From Burkholderiales bacterium (GTDB lineage: Bacteria > Pseudomonadota > Gammaproteobacteria > Burkholderiales > SG8-39): a stretch of 32,924 nt of DNA. The stretch spans positions 1 to 32,924 of the forward strand of contig JAHDYJ010000040.1 in the NCBI GenBank assembly GCA_023383795.1. The letters are read 5' to 3'. The notes under the pieces were generated by a model that worked only from the letters and a program-made list of their open reading frames with translations, was not told the origin of the DNA and made no database searches. The translations under genes and the position numbers were made by a program. Shown here piece after piece: positions 25,946-32,924 of this stretch. Positions within the stretch are counted from its first letter, which is position 1. Each line of letters opens with the position of its first letter.

Positions 25946-27285
25946 GCCCGGTCGACGTGCAGGTGCCCGCGCGGCTGTCGAACCGCAACGAGCGGACCAT
26001 TCCCGAGTACATCGGGAAGTACCAGGTCATGCGCAAGCTCGGAGACGGCGCGACGAGCGAGGTGTTCCTCTGTCACGACGAGTTCGCCAAGCGCGACGTC
26101 GCGGTCAAGGTGGTCTATCTCGACCGCACGAGCGACGGCGCCGACGGCCGCGTCCACCGCAAGCTTTTCGTGACCGAGGCGTCGCTCGCCGGCAAGCTCG
26201 CCCACCCGCACATCGTGCAGATCTTCGACGCGGTGGTAGCCGACGGCGCGAGCTACATCGTCATGGAGTACGTCCCGTGCGGGACGCTCGAGCGCTTCTG
26301 CACGCCCGAGAACCTGCTGCCGCTCGACAAGGTGGTCGAGATCGTGTTCAAGTGCACGCGCGCGCTCGACTTCGCCCACCGGCTCGGCATCACGCACCGG
26401 GACATCAAGCCGACCAACATCCTGCTGACGGCCGAGGACTCCACCGACATCAAGATCTGCGACTTCGGCGCCGCGATCATGGCGAGCGCGCGCGACACGA
26501 CCCAGGTCACCGGCATAGGCTCGCCGGCCTACATGTCGCCGCAGCAGGTGCGCGAGCAGCCGCTCGACCACCGCACCGACGTCTACTCGCTCGGCGTCGT
26601 GATGTACCAGCTGCTGACCGGCGCGCTGCCCTACCAGGGCAAGAACAACTTCAGCATGATGTACCAGATCACCAGCGTCGATCCGCCGCCGCCCTCGTCG
26701 CACCGCAAGGACGTGCCGGCCGCGCTCGACGCGATCGTGCGCAAGGCGATGGCGAAGGAGGTCGAGGGCCGCTATCAGACCTGGGAGGAGTTCTCGATCG
26801 CGCTCGCCGAGGCGCTGCGCTCGAAAGAGCTCGCCGAGCGCACCCAGGAGGTCGCCGACAGCGAGAAGTTCAGCACCTTGCGCGCGATGCCGTTCTTCGG
26901 CGAGTTCACCGACGCCGAGCTCTGGGAGGTGCTGCGCATCAGCACCTGGCAGGACATCGGCCCCGGCAAGATGGTGATCAAGGAGGGCGACGCCGGCGAC
27001 TTCTTCTGCATCCTCGCCTCCGGCGAGGTGAAGGTCACCAAGAAGCAGAAGCTGCTCAACATCCTCTCGACCGGCGAGTGCTTCGGCGAGATGGCCTACC
27101 TCTCGCGCGCGACCAACGAGCGCAGCGCGGACGTCTCGACGATGAGCCCGTCGCGCATCATCACGATCCGCTGCGAGGACCTCGAGAACGCCTCGGACGC
27201 CTGCCGCCACCGCTTCGACCGCGCGTTCATGGACATACTCGTAGAGCGGTTGACCCTGGCGAACAACCGCCTGACCGCGGTGTGA
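25942..27285 (+). CDS. Ser/Thr protein kinase fused to a C-terminal CRP-like cyclic-nucleotide-binding domain
   Basis: A 447-residue soluble protein. The Hanks-type kinase domain spans about 27–292: glycine loop [10 protein letters not shown] (third Gly replaced by Ser), Lys56 in VAVKVV, alphaC Glu79, catalytic loop HRDIKPTNI with Asp154 and Asn159, Asp174 of DFG and activation segment GSPAYMSPQ, so it should be active. The cNMP domain spans about 313–415; its pocket [21 protein letters not shown] aligns with the E. coli CRP cassette, with Glu383, Arg394 and Ser395 as ligands, but is one residue longer. No transmembrane helix. The ATG overlaps the argH stop. Domain order is the reverse of eukaryotic PKG. 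The activator nucleotide and the targets are unknown. Confidence 0.9.
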   Translation: MSPVDVQVPARLSNRNERTIPEYIGKYQVMRKLGDGATSEVFLCHDEFAKRDVAVKVVYLDRTSDGADGRVHRKLFVTEASLAGKLAHPHIVQIFDAVVADGASYIVMEYVPCGTLERFCTPENLLPLDKVVEIVFKCTRALDFAHRLGITHRDIKPTNILLTAEDSTDIKICDFGAAIMASARDTTQVTGIGSPAYMSPQQVREQPLDHRTDVYSLGVVMYQLLTGALPYQGKNNFSMMYQITSVDPPPPSSHRKDVPAALDAIVRKAMAKEVEGRYQTWEEFSIALAEALRSKELAERTQEVADSEKFSTLRAMPFFGEFTDAELWEVLRISTWQDIGPGKMVIKEGDAGDFFCILASGEVKVTKKQKLLNILSTGECFGEMAYLSRATNERSADVSTMSPSRIITIRCEDLENASDACRHRFDRAFMDILVERLTLANNRLTAV

Positions 27286-27313
27286 AGACGGCGACGAGTG
27301 ACGGGTGTTGGGT

Positions 27314-27440
27314 AATGGGTGATGATTGCGATGCGAGGGGCGGTTGCGATCGGCGAGGAGCGGACGGTGAGCTGAGAACGCTCACGTTCTAGCGCCGACC
27401 GCGAGCTGCCTGCCCGGGCATCCATCACCCATCACCCATT
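27314..27440. repeat. Inverted-repeat block with nested hairpin
   Basis: AATGGGTGATG (27314–27324) is perfectly repeated in inverse at 27430–27440. Between them is a hairpin at 27371–27393 (AGAACG-CTCA-CGTTCT, extended by GCT/AGC with one bulged G). The right arm is preceded by a partial direct copy (CCATCACC). It fills most of the spacer between the kinase and the ketosamine kinase genes and looks like a dispersed repeat or small non-autonomous element rather than a simple terminator. Confidence 0.55.
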
Positions 27441-27452
27441 TGCCCACAGCCG

Positions 27453-28343
27453 GTGCAGCCCGCCCTCCGCGCCGCGCTCGAGGAAGTCATCGCGGCGGCC
27501 ACCGGCAGGAGGTTCCGCATCGAGCGCACGACGGCCGCCGGCGGCGGCTGCGTCCACCAGGCGCTCGTCCTCGAGGGCGGCGGCGCGCGCTACTTCGCGA
27601 AGCTGAACGACGCGCGGCTCGCCGACGCGTTCGCGGCGGAGGCGGACGGTCTCGCGGCCTTGTCGGCGGCGGGGGTGCGCACCCCGGGCGTCGTCGCACA
27701 CGGCGCAGCGGCAGGATCGGCGTATCTCGTGCTCGAGCACCTGGCGCTCGGCCACGGCGGCGAGCACGGATACCGCGCGCTCGGCGCCGCGCTCGCCCGG
27801 ATGCATGCGCACGCCGGCGAGCGCTTCGGCTGGCATCGCGACAACTACATCGGCGCGACGCCGCAGCGCAACCGCGCCTCGGCCTCGTGGAGCGAGTTCT
27901 GGGCGCGCGAGCGGCTCGCGCCGCAGCTCGCGCTCGCGGCCGCGCGCGGCTGCGGCGGCGAGCTGCAGCGGCTCGGCGAAGCGCTCGTGGCGGCGGTGCC
28001 GGATCTCCTTGCCGGGCACGCGCCGGCGCCGGCGCTGCTGCACGGCGACCTCTGGAGCGGCAACGCGGCGTTCCTCGCCGACGGCACGCCGGTCCTGTTC
28101 GATCCGGCGGTCTACCGCGGCGACCGCGAGACCGATCTCGCGATGACCGAGCTCTTCGGCGGCTTTTCCGCGGCGTTCTATGACGCCTACCGCGAGGCGG
28201 CGCCGCCGGACGAAGGCTATTCCGTGCGGCGCACGCTCTACAACCTCTACCACGTGCTCAACCACGCCAACCTCTTCGGCGGCGGTTACGCGGCGCAGGC
28301 CGAAGCGATGATGGTGCGGCTGCTCGCCGAGGTGCGCGGCTGA
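27453..28343 (+). CDS. Fructosamine/ketosamine-3-kinase family protein
   Basis: A 296-residue kinase of the FN3K/APH fold, which phosphorylates sugar adducts on protein amino groups so that they fall off (deglycation). Seen are the N-terminal GGCVHQALVL and YFAKLN (Lys50), the hinge YLVLEHLALG, FGWHRDNYIGATPQRN and SWSEFWARERL (family signatures), the catalytic loop LLHGDLWSGN with Asp199 and the metal-binding Asp217 in FDPAVYRGDRETDLAM. The start GTG at 27453 lies directly after the inverted repeat; no strong ribosome site is seen. No operon partner. Confidence 0.9.
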   Translation: MQPALRAALEEVIAAATGRRFRIERTTAAGGGCVHQALVLEGGGARYFAKLNDARLADAFAAEADGLAALSAAGVRTPGVVAHGAAAGSAYLVLEHLALGHGGEHGYRALGAALARMHAHAGERFGWHRDNYIGATPQRNRASASWSEFWARERLAPQLALAAARGCGGELQRLGEALVAAVPDLLAGHAPAPALLHGDLWSGNAAFLADGTPVLFDPAVYRGDRETDLAMTELFGGFSAAFYDAYREAAPPDEGYSVRRTLYNLYHVLNHANLFGGGYAAQAEAMMVRLLAEVRG

Positions 28344-28357
28344 GCGGGCCGCCCGCG

Positions 28358-29323
28358 CTACTTGATCAGTCCCGCGCTCTTGGCGACGGTCTTGAGCGTC
28401 TCGTACTCCGCGTCGATCTCCTCGAGGACCGCGGCCGGCGCCCGGTACTCCCGCACGATCCCGAGCGCGACGAGCTTGGCCGCGACCTCAGGGTTGTTCA
28501 CGGTCTTCTCGATCGCCGGGATCAGCACCTGCGCGACCTCCGCAGGCAGACCGGCGGGGGCGAAGAAACCGAACCACACGCCGAGCAACTTCTGCCGGTA
28601 GCCGAGCTCCGGCAGGGTCGGAATCCCGGGAAAGTCGGGGAACTTGGCGGAGGTGACGACACCCTTCATCGCGCCGCTCTTCAGGTGCCGCGACACTGCG
28701 CCGAGCGCGAGCGCCACGCCTTCGACATGCCCGCCGAGAAGCGCGGTCACCGCGGGCGCGGCTCCCTTGAACGGCACCATCGTGATGCCCGCCCCGGTGA
28801 GCGCGTTGATCGTGCCGACGCTGAAGTCGCCGATCGATCCCGCGCCGGCGGTCCCGATCCGGACCGTGCCCGGGTTCTTCTTCGCGTAGTCGACCATCCC
28901 GGCGAAGTCGGAGTACGGCAGGTTCCCGGCGATCGCGATCACGATCGGCGTGCGCGCGGCGAGGCCGAGCGTCGTCAGGTCTCTTGCCGGATCGTAGGTC
29001 GCGGTCTGCGGATCGAGAATGCGGCGGAACGTCAGCGCGTTGTTGCTGGTGAAGAGCAGCGTGTGACCGTCCTTGCCCGCGCCCACGACGCTGTTCACCG
29101 CAAGCACGCCGCCCGCGCCCGGCCGATTCACCACGGCGACCGGCGCGCCGAGCAGCTTCGACAGCTCTTCGCCCATGAGCCGGGCGGTGCTGTCCGCGGC
29201 GTCCCCCGGAGCGAGCGGGATCACCAGATTGATCGTTCCCTTGGGATAGCTCTGAGCGTGGGCGATGCCGCCGCCGACAAACGCGAGAGCCGCGAGACCC
29301 AGCACCGCGAGCAGGTTCTTCAT
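28358..29323 (-). CDS. Tripartite tricarboxylate transporter (Bug family) solute-binding protein
   Basis: A 321-residue periplasmic Bug protein. A signal peptide ends at AHA-Q (about residue 23). Family blocks: INLVIPLAPGDAADSTARLMGEELSKLLGAPVAVVNRPGAGG, LLFTSNNALTF, VRIGTAGAGSIGDFSVG, MVPFKGAAPAVTALLGGHVEG and FPGIPTLPELG. The ATG at 29323 is preferred over the in-frame GTG at 29332 because GGAGG lies 8 nt before it and would overlap the GTG. TctA/TctB membrane partners are not in the window, as is common for Bug proteins. It is divergent from the decarboxylase-like gene at 29521, so a shared carboxylate substrate is plausible but unproven. Confidence 0.92.
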   Translation of the reverse strand: MKNLLAVLGLAALAFVGGGIAHAQSYPKGTINLVIPLAPGDAADSTARLMGEELSKLLGAPVAVVNRPGAGGVLAVNSVVGAGKDGHTLLFTSNNALTFRRILDPQTATYDPARDLTTLGLAARTPIVIAIAGNLPYSDFAGMVDYAKKNPGTVRIGTAGAGSIGDFSVGTINALTGAGITMVPFKGAAPAVTALLGGHVEGVALALGAVSRHLKSGAMKGVVTSAKFPDFPGIPTLPELGYRQKLLGVWFGFFAPAGLPAEVAQVLIPAIEKTVNNPEVAAKLVALGIVREYRAPAAVLEEIDAEYETLKTVAKSAGLIK

Positions 29324-29413
29324 GCCGATCACCTCCGTCCCGGGGAGCGCGTCGGGCGCGGACGCGCCGGCCTCCCCGCTCGGCGATGATTGTCAATCCG
29401 ACCTGCCGGTGCC

Positions 29414-29456
29414 GTGATCCAGGTCAAGGGGAACCGGCGCTGCGTATGGCAAGTAT
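29414..29456 (+). promoter_or_regulatory. FNR/CRP-type box and possible -10 upstream of the amidohydrolase gene
   Basis: GTGATCCAGGTCAA (29414–29427) resembles the FNR-family TTGAT-N4-ATCAA site. About 24 nt on lies AAGTAT (29451–29456), a weak -10. The same box, followed by similar sequence (GGG(G)AAC…GGCGC), precedes the UbiD-family gene at 31987. The remainder of the spacer 29324–29520 holds the start sites of the two divergent genes. Confidence 0.5.
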
Positions 29457-29520
29457 GGCGCTCCGCGGATCGGCGCGACCGCTCCGCCGGCGCGGGCGCA
29501 GCAGAAGGAAACGGCCTGGC

Positions 29521-30495
29521 ATGAGAACGATCGCGATCGAAGAGCATTTCACGACGCCGATGTACCGCGAGAAGGTCGCGGCGAACGAATTCCGGAACTT
29601 CTATCTCACTAGCCGCAGCGAGCAGATCGGCCACGACATCGTCGCGGAGCTCGCGGATCTCGGCGAGCGTCGCCTCGCCCACATGGACGCCGCGGGGATC
29701 GACGTCCAGGTGCTGTCGTTCGGTTCGCCCGGCGCGCAGGCATTCGAGGCCGACACCGCCATACCGATGGCACGGGACGCCAACGACCGCCTGTACGAGG
29801 CGGTGCGCGCGCACCCCGATCGCTTCGCCGGTTTCGCGGCGCTCCCGACCGCCGCGCCCGAGGCGGCGGCGGACGAGCTCGAGCGCTGCGTGACGAGGCT
29901 CGGCTTCAAGGGCACCATGATCCACGGCCACACGCGGGGAAGCTTTCTCGACGAGAAGCGGTACTGGGTCATATTCGAGCGCGCCGAGGCGCTCGGCGTG
30001 CCGATCTATCTGCACCCGACGCTGCCGCACCCGGACGCGGTCCAGGCCTACTTCCGCGGCTACGAGGAGCTGTGCCGCGCCGGTTGGGGCTTCGCGATCG
30101 ACACCAGCTGCCACTTCCTGCGGATCGTCTTCGCCGGCGTCTTCGACGCCTATCCGAAGCTCAAGATCATCCTCGGGCACCTCGGCGAAGGCCTGCCGTT
30201 CGCGATGCACCGGCTGAACGACCACACCTACCGGGCCGCGGCGCGCCGCGGACTGCAGCGGACGCCCCTCGAGTACCTGAAGGACAACATGCTCGTCACG
30301 ACCAGCGGCAACTGGTACGAGCCCGCGTTCCTGTGCACGCTGCTCGCGCTCGGCGCGGACAACATCCTCTTCGCGGTGGATTGGCCCTACGAGCCGAACA
30401 CCGCGGGCGCCGGCTTCCTGAAACGGCTCTCGATCAGCGACCTCGACCGGGAGAAGATCGCGCACCTCAACGCCGAGCGCATCTTGCGCATGTGA
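29521..30495 (+). CDS. Amidohydrolase-2 family protein, gamma-resorcylate decarboxylase-like
   Basis: A 324-residue metal-dependent enzyme of the ACMSD/gamma-resorcylate decarboxylase branch. Metal ligands at the expected places are Glu7 and His9 (IAIEEHF), His165 (YLHP) and Asp287 (VDWPYE), with His220 in ILGHLGEGLPFAMHRL. Other shared blocks are FAGFAALPTAAPEAAADELERCV and NMLVTTSGNW. Non-oxidative decarboxylation of an aromatic carboxylic acid is the most likely activity, but hydrolysis or hydration by relatives cannot be excluded. The ATG at 29521 starts exactly at the homologous N-terminus. It is divergent from a Bug binding protein. Confidence 0.86.
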   Translation: MRTIAIEEHFTTPMYREKVAANEFRNFYLTSRSEQIGHDIVAELADLGERRLAHMDAAGIDVQVLSFGSPGAQAFEADTAIPMARDANDRLYEAVRAHPDRFAGFAALPTAAPEAAADELERCVTRLGFKGTMIHGHTRGSFLDEKRYWVIFERAEALGVPIYLHPTLPHPDAVQAYFRGYEELCRAGWGFAIDTSCHFLRIVFAGVFDAYPKLKIILGHLGEGLPFAMHRLNDHTYRAAARRGLQRTPLEYLKDNMLVTTSGNWYEPAFLCTLLALGADNILFAVDWPYEPNTAGAGFLKRLSISDLDREKIAHLNAERILRM

Positions 30496-30618
30496 TCGCC
30501 GGCTTCGCCCACGCGATGCCGCGGAACGGCGATGAGCCGACGGAAGATCTTACACCGCCGCGCCGCACCCGGTCGTGTTGGAGCCGTAACGCGTTGATTC
30601 CACGCGGGTGAGGAGTTC

Positions 30619-30634
30619 TAGCACGGCTCCTGCT
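30619..30634 (+). promoter_or_regulatory. Sigma-54-like promoter of the PEP-CTERM nuclease-fold gene (degenerate)
   Basis: TAGCACG-N4-CTGCT keeps the -24/-12 spacing (G at 30621 to G at 30632) but has A in place of the first G of the GG pair. Predicted start about 30645, 29 nt before the ATG at 30674. Same architecture as the promoter at 12863–12878. Confidence 0.45.
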
Positions 30635-30673
30635 TCCGGGGTTCCGCTTGCCTACACCTGGCGGGAGGTCGGC

Positions 30674-31840
30674 ATGAGACAGGCGAGCGTACGGGCGGTG
30701 CTGCGGGTGCTGTTCGTGGCGGCGGTCGGTGCCGCGCCGGGAGTGGCGGCGAGCCCGGTCGAGCTGACCGTGATGACGCGCAATCTCTACTTCGGCACCG
30801 ACCTCACCCCGCTGGCCGCCGCGCCGGATCTGCCTTCGCTGGTCGGCGCGGTCACCGTCGCGTACGGGCAAGTAGTCGCATCGGATCCCGCCGCGCGCAT
30901 CGCCCGCATCGCGGACGAGATCATGGCGGCGCAGCCGGATATCGTCGGGCTGCAGGAAGCGGTGCTCTGGCGCACGCGGACGCCTTCGGTCTTCACGAGC
31001 TCGCCGGGACCCGAGTCGGTCACGTACGACTTCCTGCAGATGCTGCTCGCCGATCTCGGCCCGGCCTACACACTGGCGATCGCGAGCCAGAATATCGATG
31101 CGGCGGCGCCCGGATTGCTGGGCGGCGTGCTGAGCGATATCCGGCTGACGGACCGGGAAGCGATCCTCGTGCGCAGCGGCCTTTCGATCCTCGGCGCCGG
31201 CAGCGCCGTCTACAGCGATTTCCTGCAGTTCCCGATCGCGGGCTCGACGGTCGACAGCCTGCGAACCTACGCCTATGTCGATATCGGACTGGCGGCCGGG
31301 ACGGTACGGGTCGTCTCCACCCATCTCGATCCCGGCGACCCGGCGATCCAGGTGGCGCAGGGCAACGAGCTCATCGCTGCCCTCGACGGGGTATCGCTGC
31401 CGCAGATCGTTCTCGGGGATTTCAACTCGCGTGCGGACGGGCTTGGCACGGCGACCTACGCCAACATGCTCGCCGCCGGCTTCGCCGACGCGTGGCTCGA
31501 CGGCGGGATCGGCGACGGCTTCACCTGCTGCCAGGCGGAAGACCTGCTGAACGATCCCTCGGCGCTCGACCAGCGCATCGATTTCGTATTCCATCGCGGC
31601 AGGATCAAGACGCTGAGCGCCGACGTGGTGGGAGACGAGCTCGCAGACCGCACGGCATCGGGCCTCTGGCCATCCGACCATGCCGGCGTGCTCGTCACGC
31701 TGCTCGTCGTGCCGGAGCCCGGCGTGCTCGTGCTCGTCGGCATCGGCCTCATCGGCGTCTGCCTCTCCCGTCGTCGGCACCGGCCAGCCGGCCGGGCCGG
31801 TGACGGATGCGGCGGGGCGCGGCCGACGTCGGGGCCCTGA
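30674..31840 (+). CDS. Exported endonuclease/exonuclease/phosphatase-fold protein with PEP-CTERM tail
   Basis: A 388-residue secreted protein. After a signal peptide (about 1–26) comes an EEP-superfamily domain with Asn37 (MTRNLYFG), Glu95 (IVGLQEA), His217 (STHLD), Asp249/Asn251 (LGDFNSR) and Asp335/His336 (SDHAGV), the full catalytic set of DNase I/sphingomyelinase-like enzymes. The tail begins with VPEPG at 346, a hydrophobic helix and RRRHR, then 18 unusual extra residues rich in Gly/Arg. GGGAGG 5 nt upstream supports the ATG at 30674 over the in-frame GTG at 30608. The substrate (DNA, phospholipid or phosphate ester) cannot be told. Confidence 0.87.
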   Translation: MRQASVRAVLRVLFVAAVGAAPGVAASPVELTVMTRNLYFGTDLTPLAAAPDLPSLVGAVTVAYGQVVASDPAARIARIADEIMAAQPDIVGLQEAVLWRTRTPSVFTSSPGPESVTYDFLQMLLADLGPAYTLAIASQNIDAAAPGLLGGVLSDIRLTDREAILVRSGLSILGAGSAVYSDFLQFPIAGSTVDSLRTYAYVDIGLAAGTVRVVSTHLDPGDPAIQVAQGNELIAALDGVSLPQIVLGDFNSRADGLGTATYANMLAAGFADAWLDGGIGDGFTCCQAEDLLNDPSALDQRIDFVFHRGRIKTLSADVVGDELADRTASGLWPSDHAGVLVTLLVVPEPGVLVLVGIGLIGVCLSRRRHRPAGRAGDGCGGARPTSGP

Positions 31841-31907
31841 CCGGCTGCGTCGCCATGCGGTCTTCGCTCGCGCCGGATGCGGGACCGGCCGGCGCGATGC
31901 GGCAGCG

Positions 31908-31948
31908 TTGATCCAGGTCACGGGAACGGCGCAGGTCTGTGGAATCAT
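31908..31948 (+). promoter_or_regulatory. FNR/CRP-type box and -10 upstream of the UbiD-family gene
   Basis: TTGATCCAGGTCAC (31908–31921) has a perfect left half of the FNR consensus TTGAT-N4-ATCAA. AATCAT (31943–31948) could be the -10; its start point (about 31955) puts the box centre near -41, as for a class II activator site. Spacer 31841–31986 otherwise shows nothing. Confidence 0.55.
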
Positions 31949-31986
31949 TCGCCTCCGGTGCAGGCTGCATTCGACTGGAGAGCCCG

Positions 31987-32924
31987 ATGACTTCGATCGC
32001 GCGTGACGGCAAATCGCCCAGGGACATGCGTTCGTGGATCGCCGAATTGGAGGCGGCCCGCGAGCTGATCCGCATCGACAAGCCGGTCGACCCGCTCACG
32101 CAGATGGGGTCGCTCCTCTACCAGTCGCGCGAGAAGGCGCTCTTTTTCGAGAAGCTGCCGCACGGCTGGCGCTCGCTCGGCCAGGCGCCCGCCAACGTCC
32201 GCCACGCCGCGCTCGCGTTCGGCGTGAGCGAGGAGGAGCTCGTGCCGCACGTCGCGGCGAAGCTCGGCACCTGCATCCCGCCGGTGATGGTCGAGCGCGG
32301 CCCGGTGAAGGACCTCAAGTTTGAGCGCGGGCAGTTCGACCTGACTCAGCTCCCGGTGCACGTCGCCGGCCAGCGCGCCGGCGGCCCCGTGATCGGGTCC
32401 GGGCTGGTGGTGACCAAGGACCCGGACACCGGCAAGCGGAACCTGAGCTTCCACCGGCTGCAGATCAAGGGGCCGGAGAAGTCCGGCATCCTGCTCTACC
32501 CGCGGCACTCCTGGCGCAACTATCTCAAGTACCAGGAGCGCAACGAGCCGATGCCGGTGGCGATCTTCATCGGCCACCATCCGCTCTACTACGTCGCCGC
32601 GGCGACGACCGCCGCGTACGGCGACGACGAGCTCGCGATCGCCGGCGGCCTGCTCGGGGAGGCGGTGCGGCTCGTCAAGTGCGAGACGGTCGACCTGGAG
32701 GTTCCGGCCGACGCCGAGATCGTGCTGGAGGGGCACATCCCGCCGCACGTGCGCGAGGACGAAGGCCCGTTCTCCGAGTTCCAGGACTACTACGTGACCG
32801 GCACCGGCAAGAATCCGATCGTCGAGTACCGGTGCATGACGCGCCGGCGCGACGCGATCTTCAAGAACCTGCAGAACGGCTCGGAGATGGAGGGCTGCGT
32901 CTTCCACAAGCTGCCGATGAGCGC
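31987..32924 (+). CDS. UbiD family decarboxylase (3' truncated by window edge)
   Basis: The first 312 codons of a prenylated-FMN-dependent UbiD-family (de)carboxylase. Opening MTSIARDGKSPRDMRSWIAELEAA fits UbiD-like proteins. Blocks seen are GSGLVVTKDPDTGKRNLSFHRLQIKGP (prFMN/metal region), RHSWRNYLKYQE, PVAIFIGHHPLYYVAAATT and EDEGPFSEFQDYYVTG (catalytic Glu region, about residues 257–272). The frame is open to the window end. The family decarboxylates aromatic or unsaturated acids; closeness to UbiD itself versus catabolic members cannot be settled from this part. An FNR-type box stands upstream. Confidence 0.93.
   Translation, partial: MTSIARDGKSPRDMRSWIAELEAARELIRIDKPVDPLTQMGSLLYQSREKALFFEKLPHGWRSLGQAPANVRHAALAFGVSEEELVPHVAAKLGTCIPPVMVERGPVKDLKFERGQFDLTQLPVHVAGQRAGGPVIGSGLVVTKDPDTGKRNLSFHRLQIKGPEKSGILLYPRHSWRNYLKYQERNEPMPVAIFIGHHPLYYVAAATTAAYGDDELAIAGGLLGEAVRLVKCETVDLEVPADAEIVLEGHIPPHVREDEGPFSEFQDYYVTGTGKNPIVEYRCMTRRRDAIFKNLQNGSEMEGCVFHKLPMS

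Noticed and set aside
29447..29462. TGGCAAG-N4-GCGCT upstream of the amidohydrolase, with sigma-54-like GG/GC spacing.
   Set aside because: The -12 element lacks TT and the -24 element has a mismatch. The FNR-type box with matching architecture at 31908 explains the region better, though I cannot exclude it.

Overview
The window is about 70% GC and reads as a chromosomal segment of a betaproteobacterium, probably Burkholderiales-like or a relative. The evidence is the order rpoN–ptsN–hprK–rapZ at the left, the argH–algZ–algR–hemC–hemD–hemX–hemY arrangement (also known from Pseudomonas), the high GC, and PEP-CTERM, TAXI-TRAP and Bug-type proteins. No phage, plasmid, transposase or CRISPR is visible. 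Assignments come from reading the sequence and recognising families; no database search was run.

Layout. 1–3471: the end of rpoN, then ptsN, hprK, rapZ and a Lon-substrate-domain protein in a tight plus-strand cluster. 3421–8007 (minus): mutY, an AsmA-family protein and a cytosolic 5'-nucleotidase. 8059–10549: a DMT permease, a convergent phosphoribosyltransferase and a SAM methyltransferase. 10750–12736: tRNA-Gly(CCC) and thiS–thiG–trmB; trmB seems to lack an ordinary start codon. 12737–13963: a secreted PEP-CTERM protein behind a good sigma-54 promoter that abuts a perfect palindrome. 14164–17426: a TAXI-type TRAP transporter (binding protein and fused permease). 17491–24463 (minus): hemY, hemX, hemD, hemC, algR and algZ, with a thioredoxin-fold gene on the opposite strand between hemC and algR. 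24548–27285: argH coupled to a Ser/Thr kinase fused to a CRP-like cyclic-nucleotide domain. 27453–32924: a ketosamine kinase, a Bug solute-binding protein, an amidohydrolase resembling gamma-resorcylate decarboxylase, a PEP-CTERM endonuclease/phosphatase-fold protein and a truncated UbiD-family decarboxylase.

The less ordinary material is mostly regulatory or repetitive. A palindromic repeat (core CGAACAAGGGG…CCCCTTG followed by TATCCCC) occurs at three intergenic places. One copy lies inside a 190-bp element with 17-nt terminal inverted repeats and supplies the last codons and stop of the thioredoxin-fold gene. Both PEP-CTERM genes carry -24/-12 elements with correct spacing. The two decarboxylase-like genes share an FNR/CRP-type box followed by similar sequence, with a -10-like hexamer at the distance expected of a class II activator site. 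The kinase–cNMP fusion overlaps argH by ATGA and keeps the catalytic kinase residues and the Glu/Arg of a cyclic-nucleotide pocket.

No gene-free stretch exceeds 300 bases; the longest is 22416–22697, which holds repeat and hairpin sequence.
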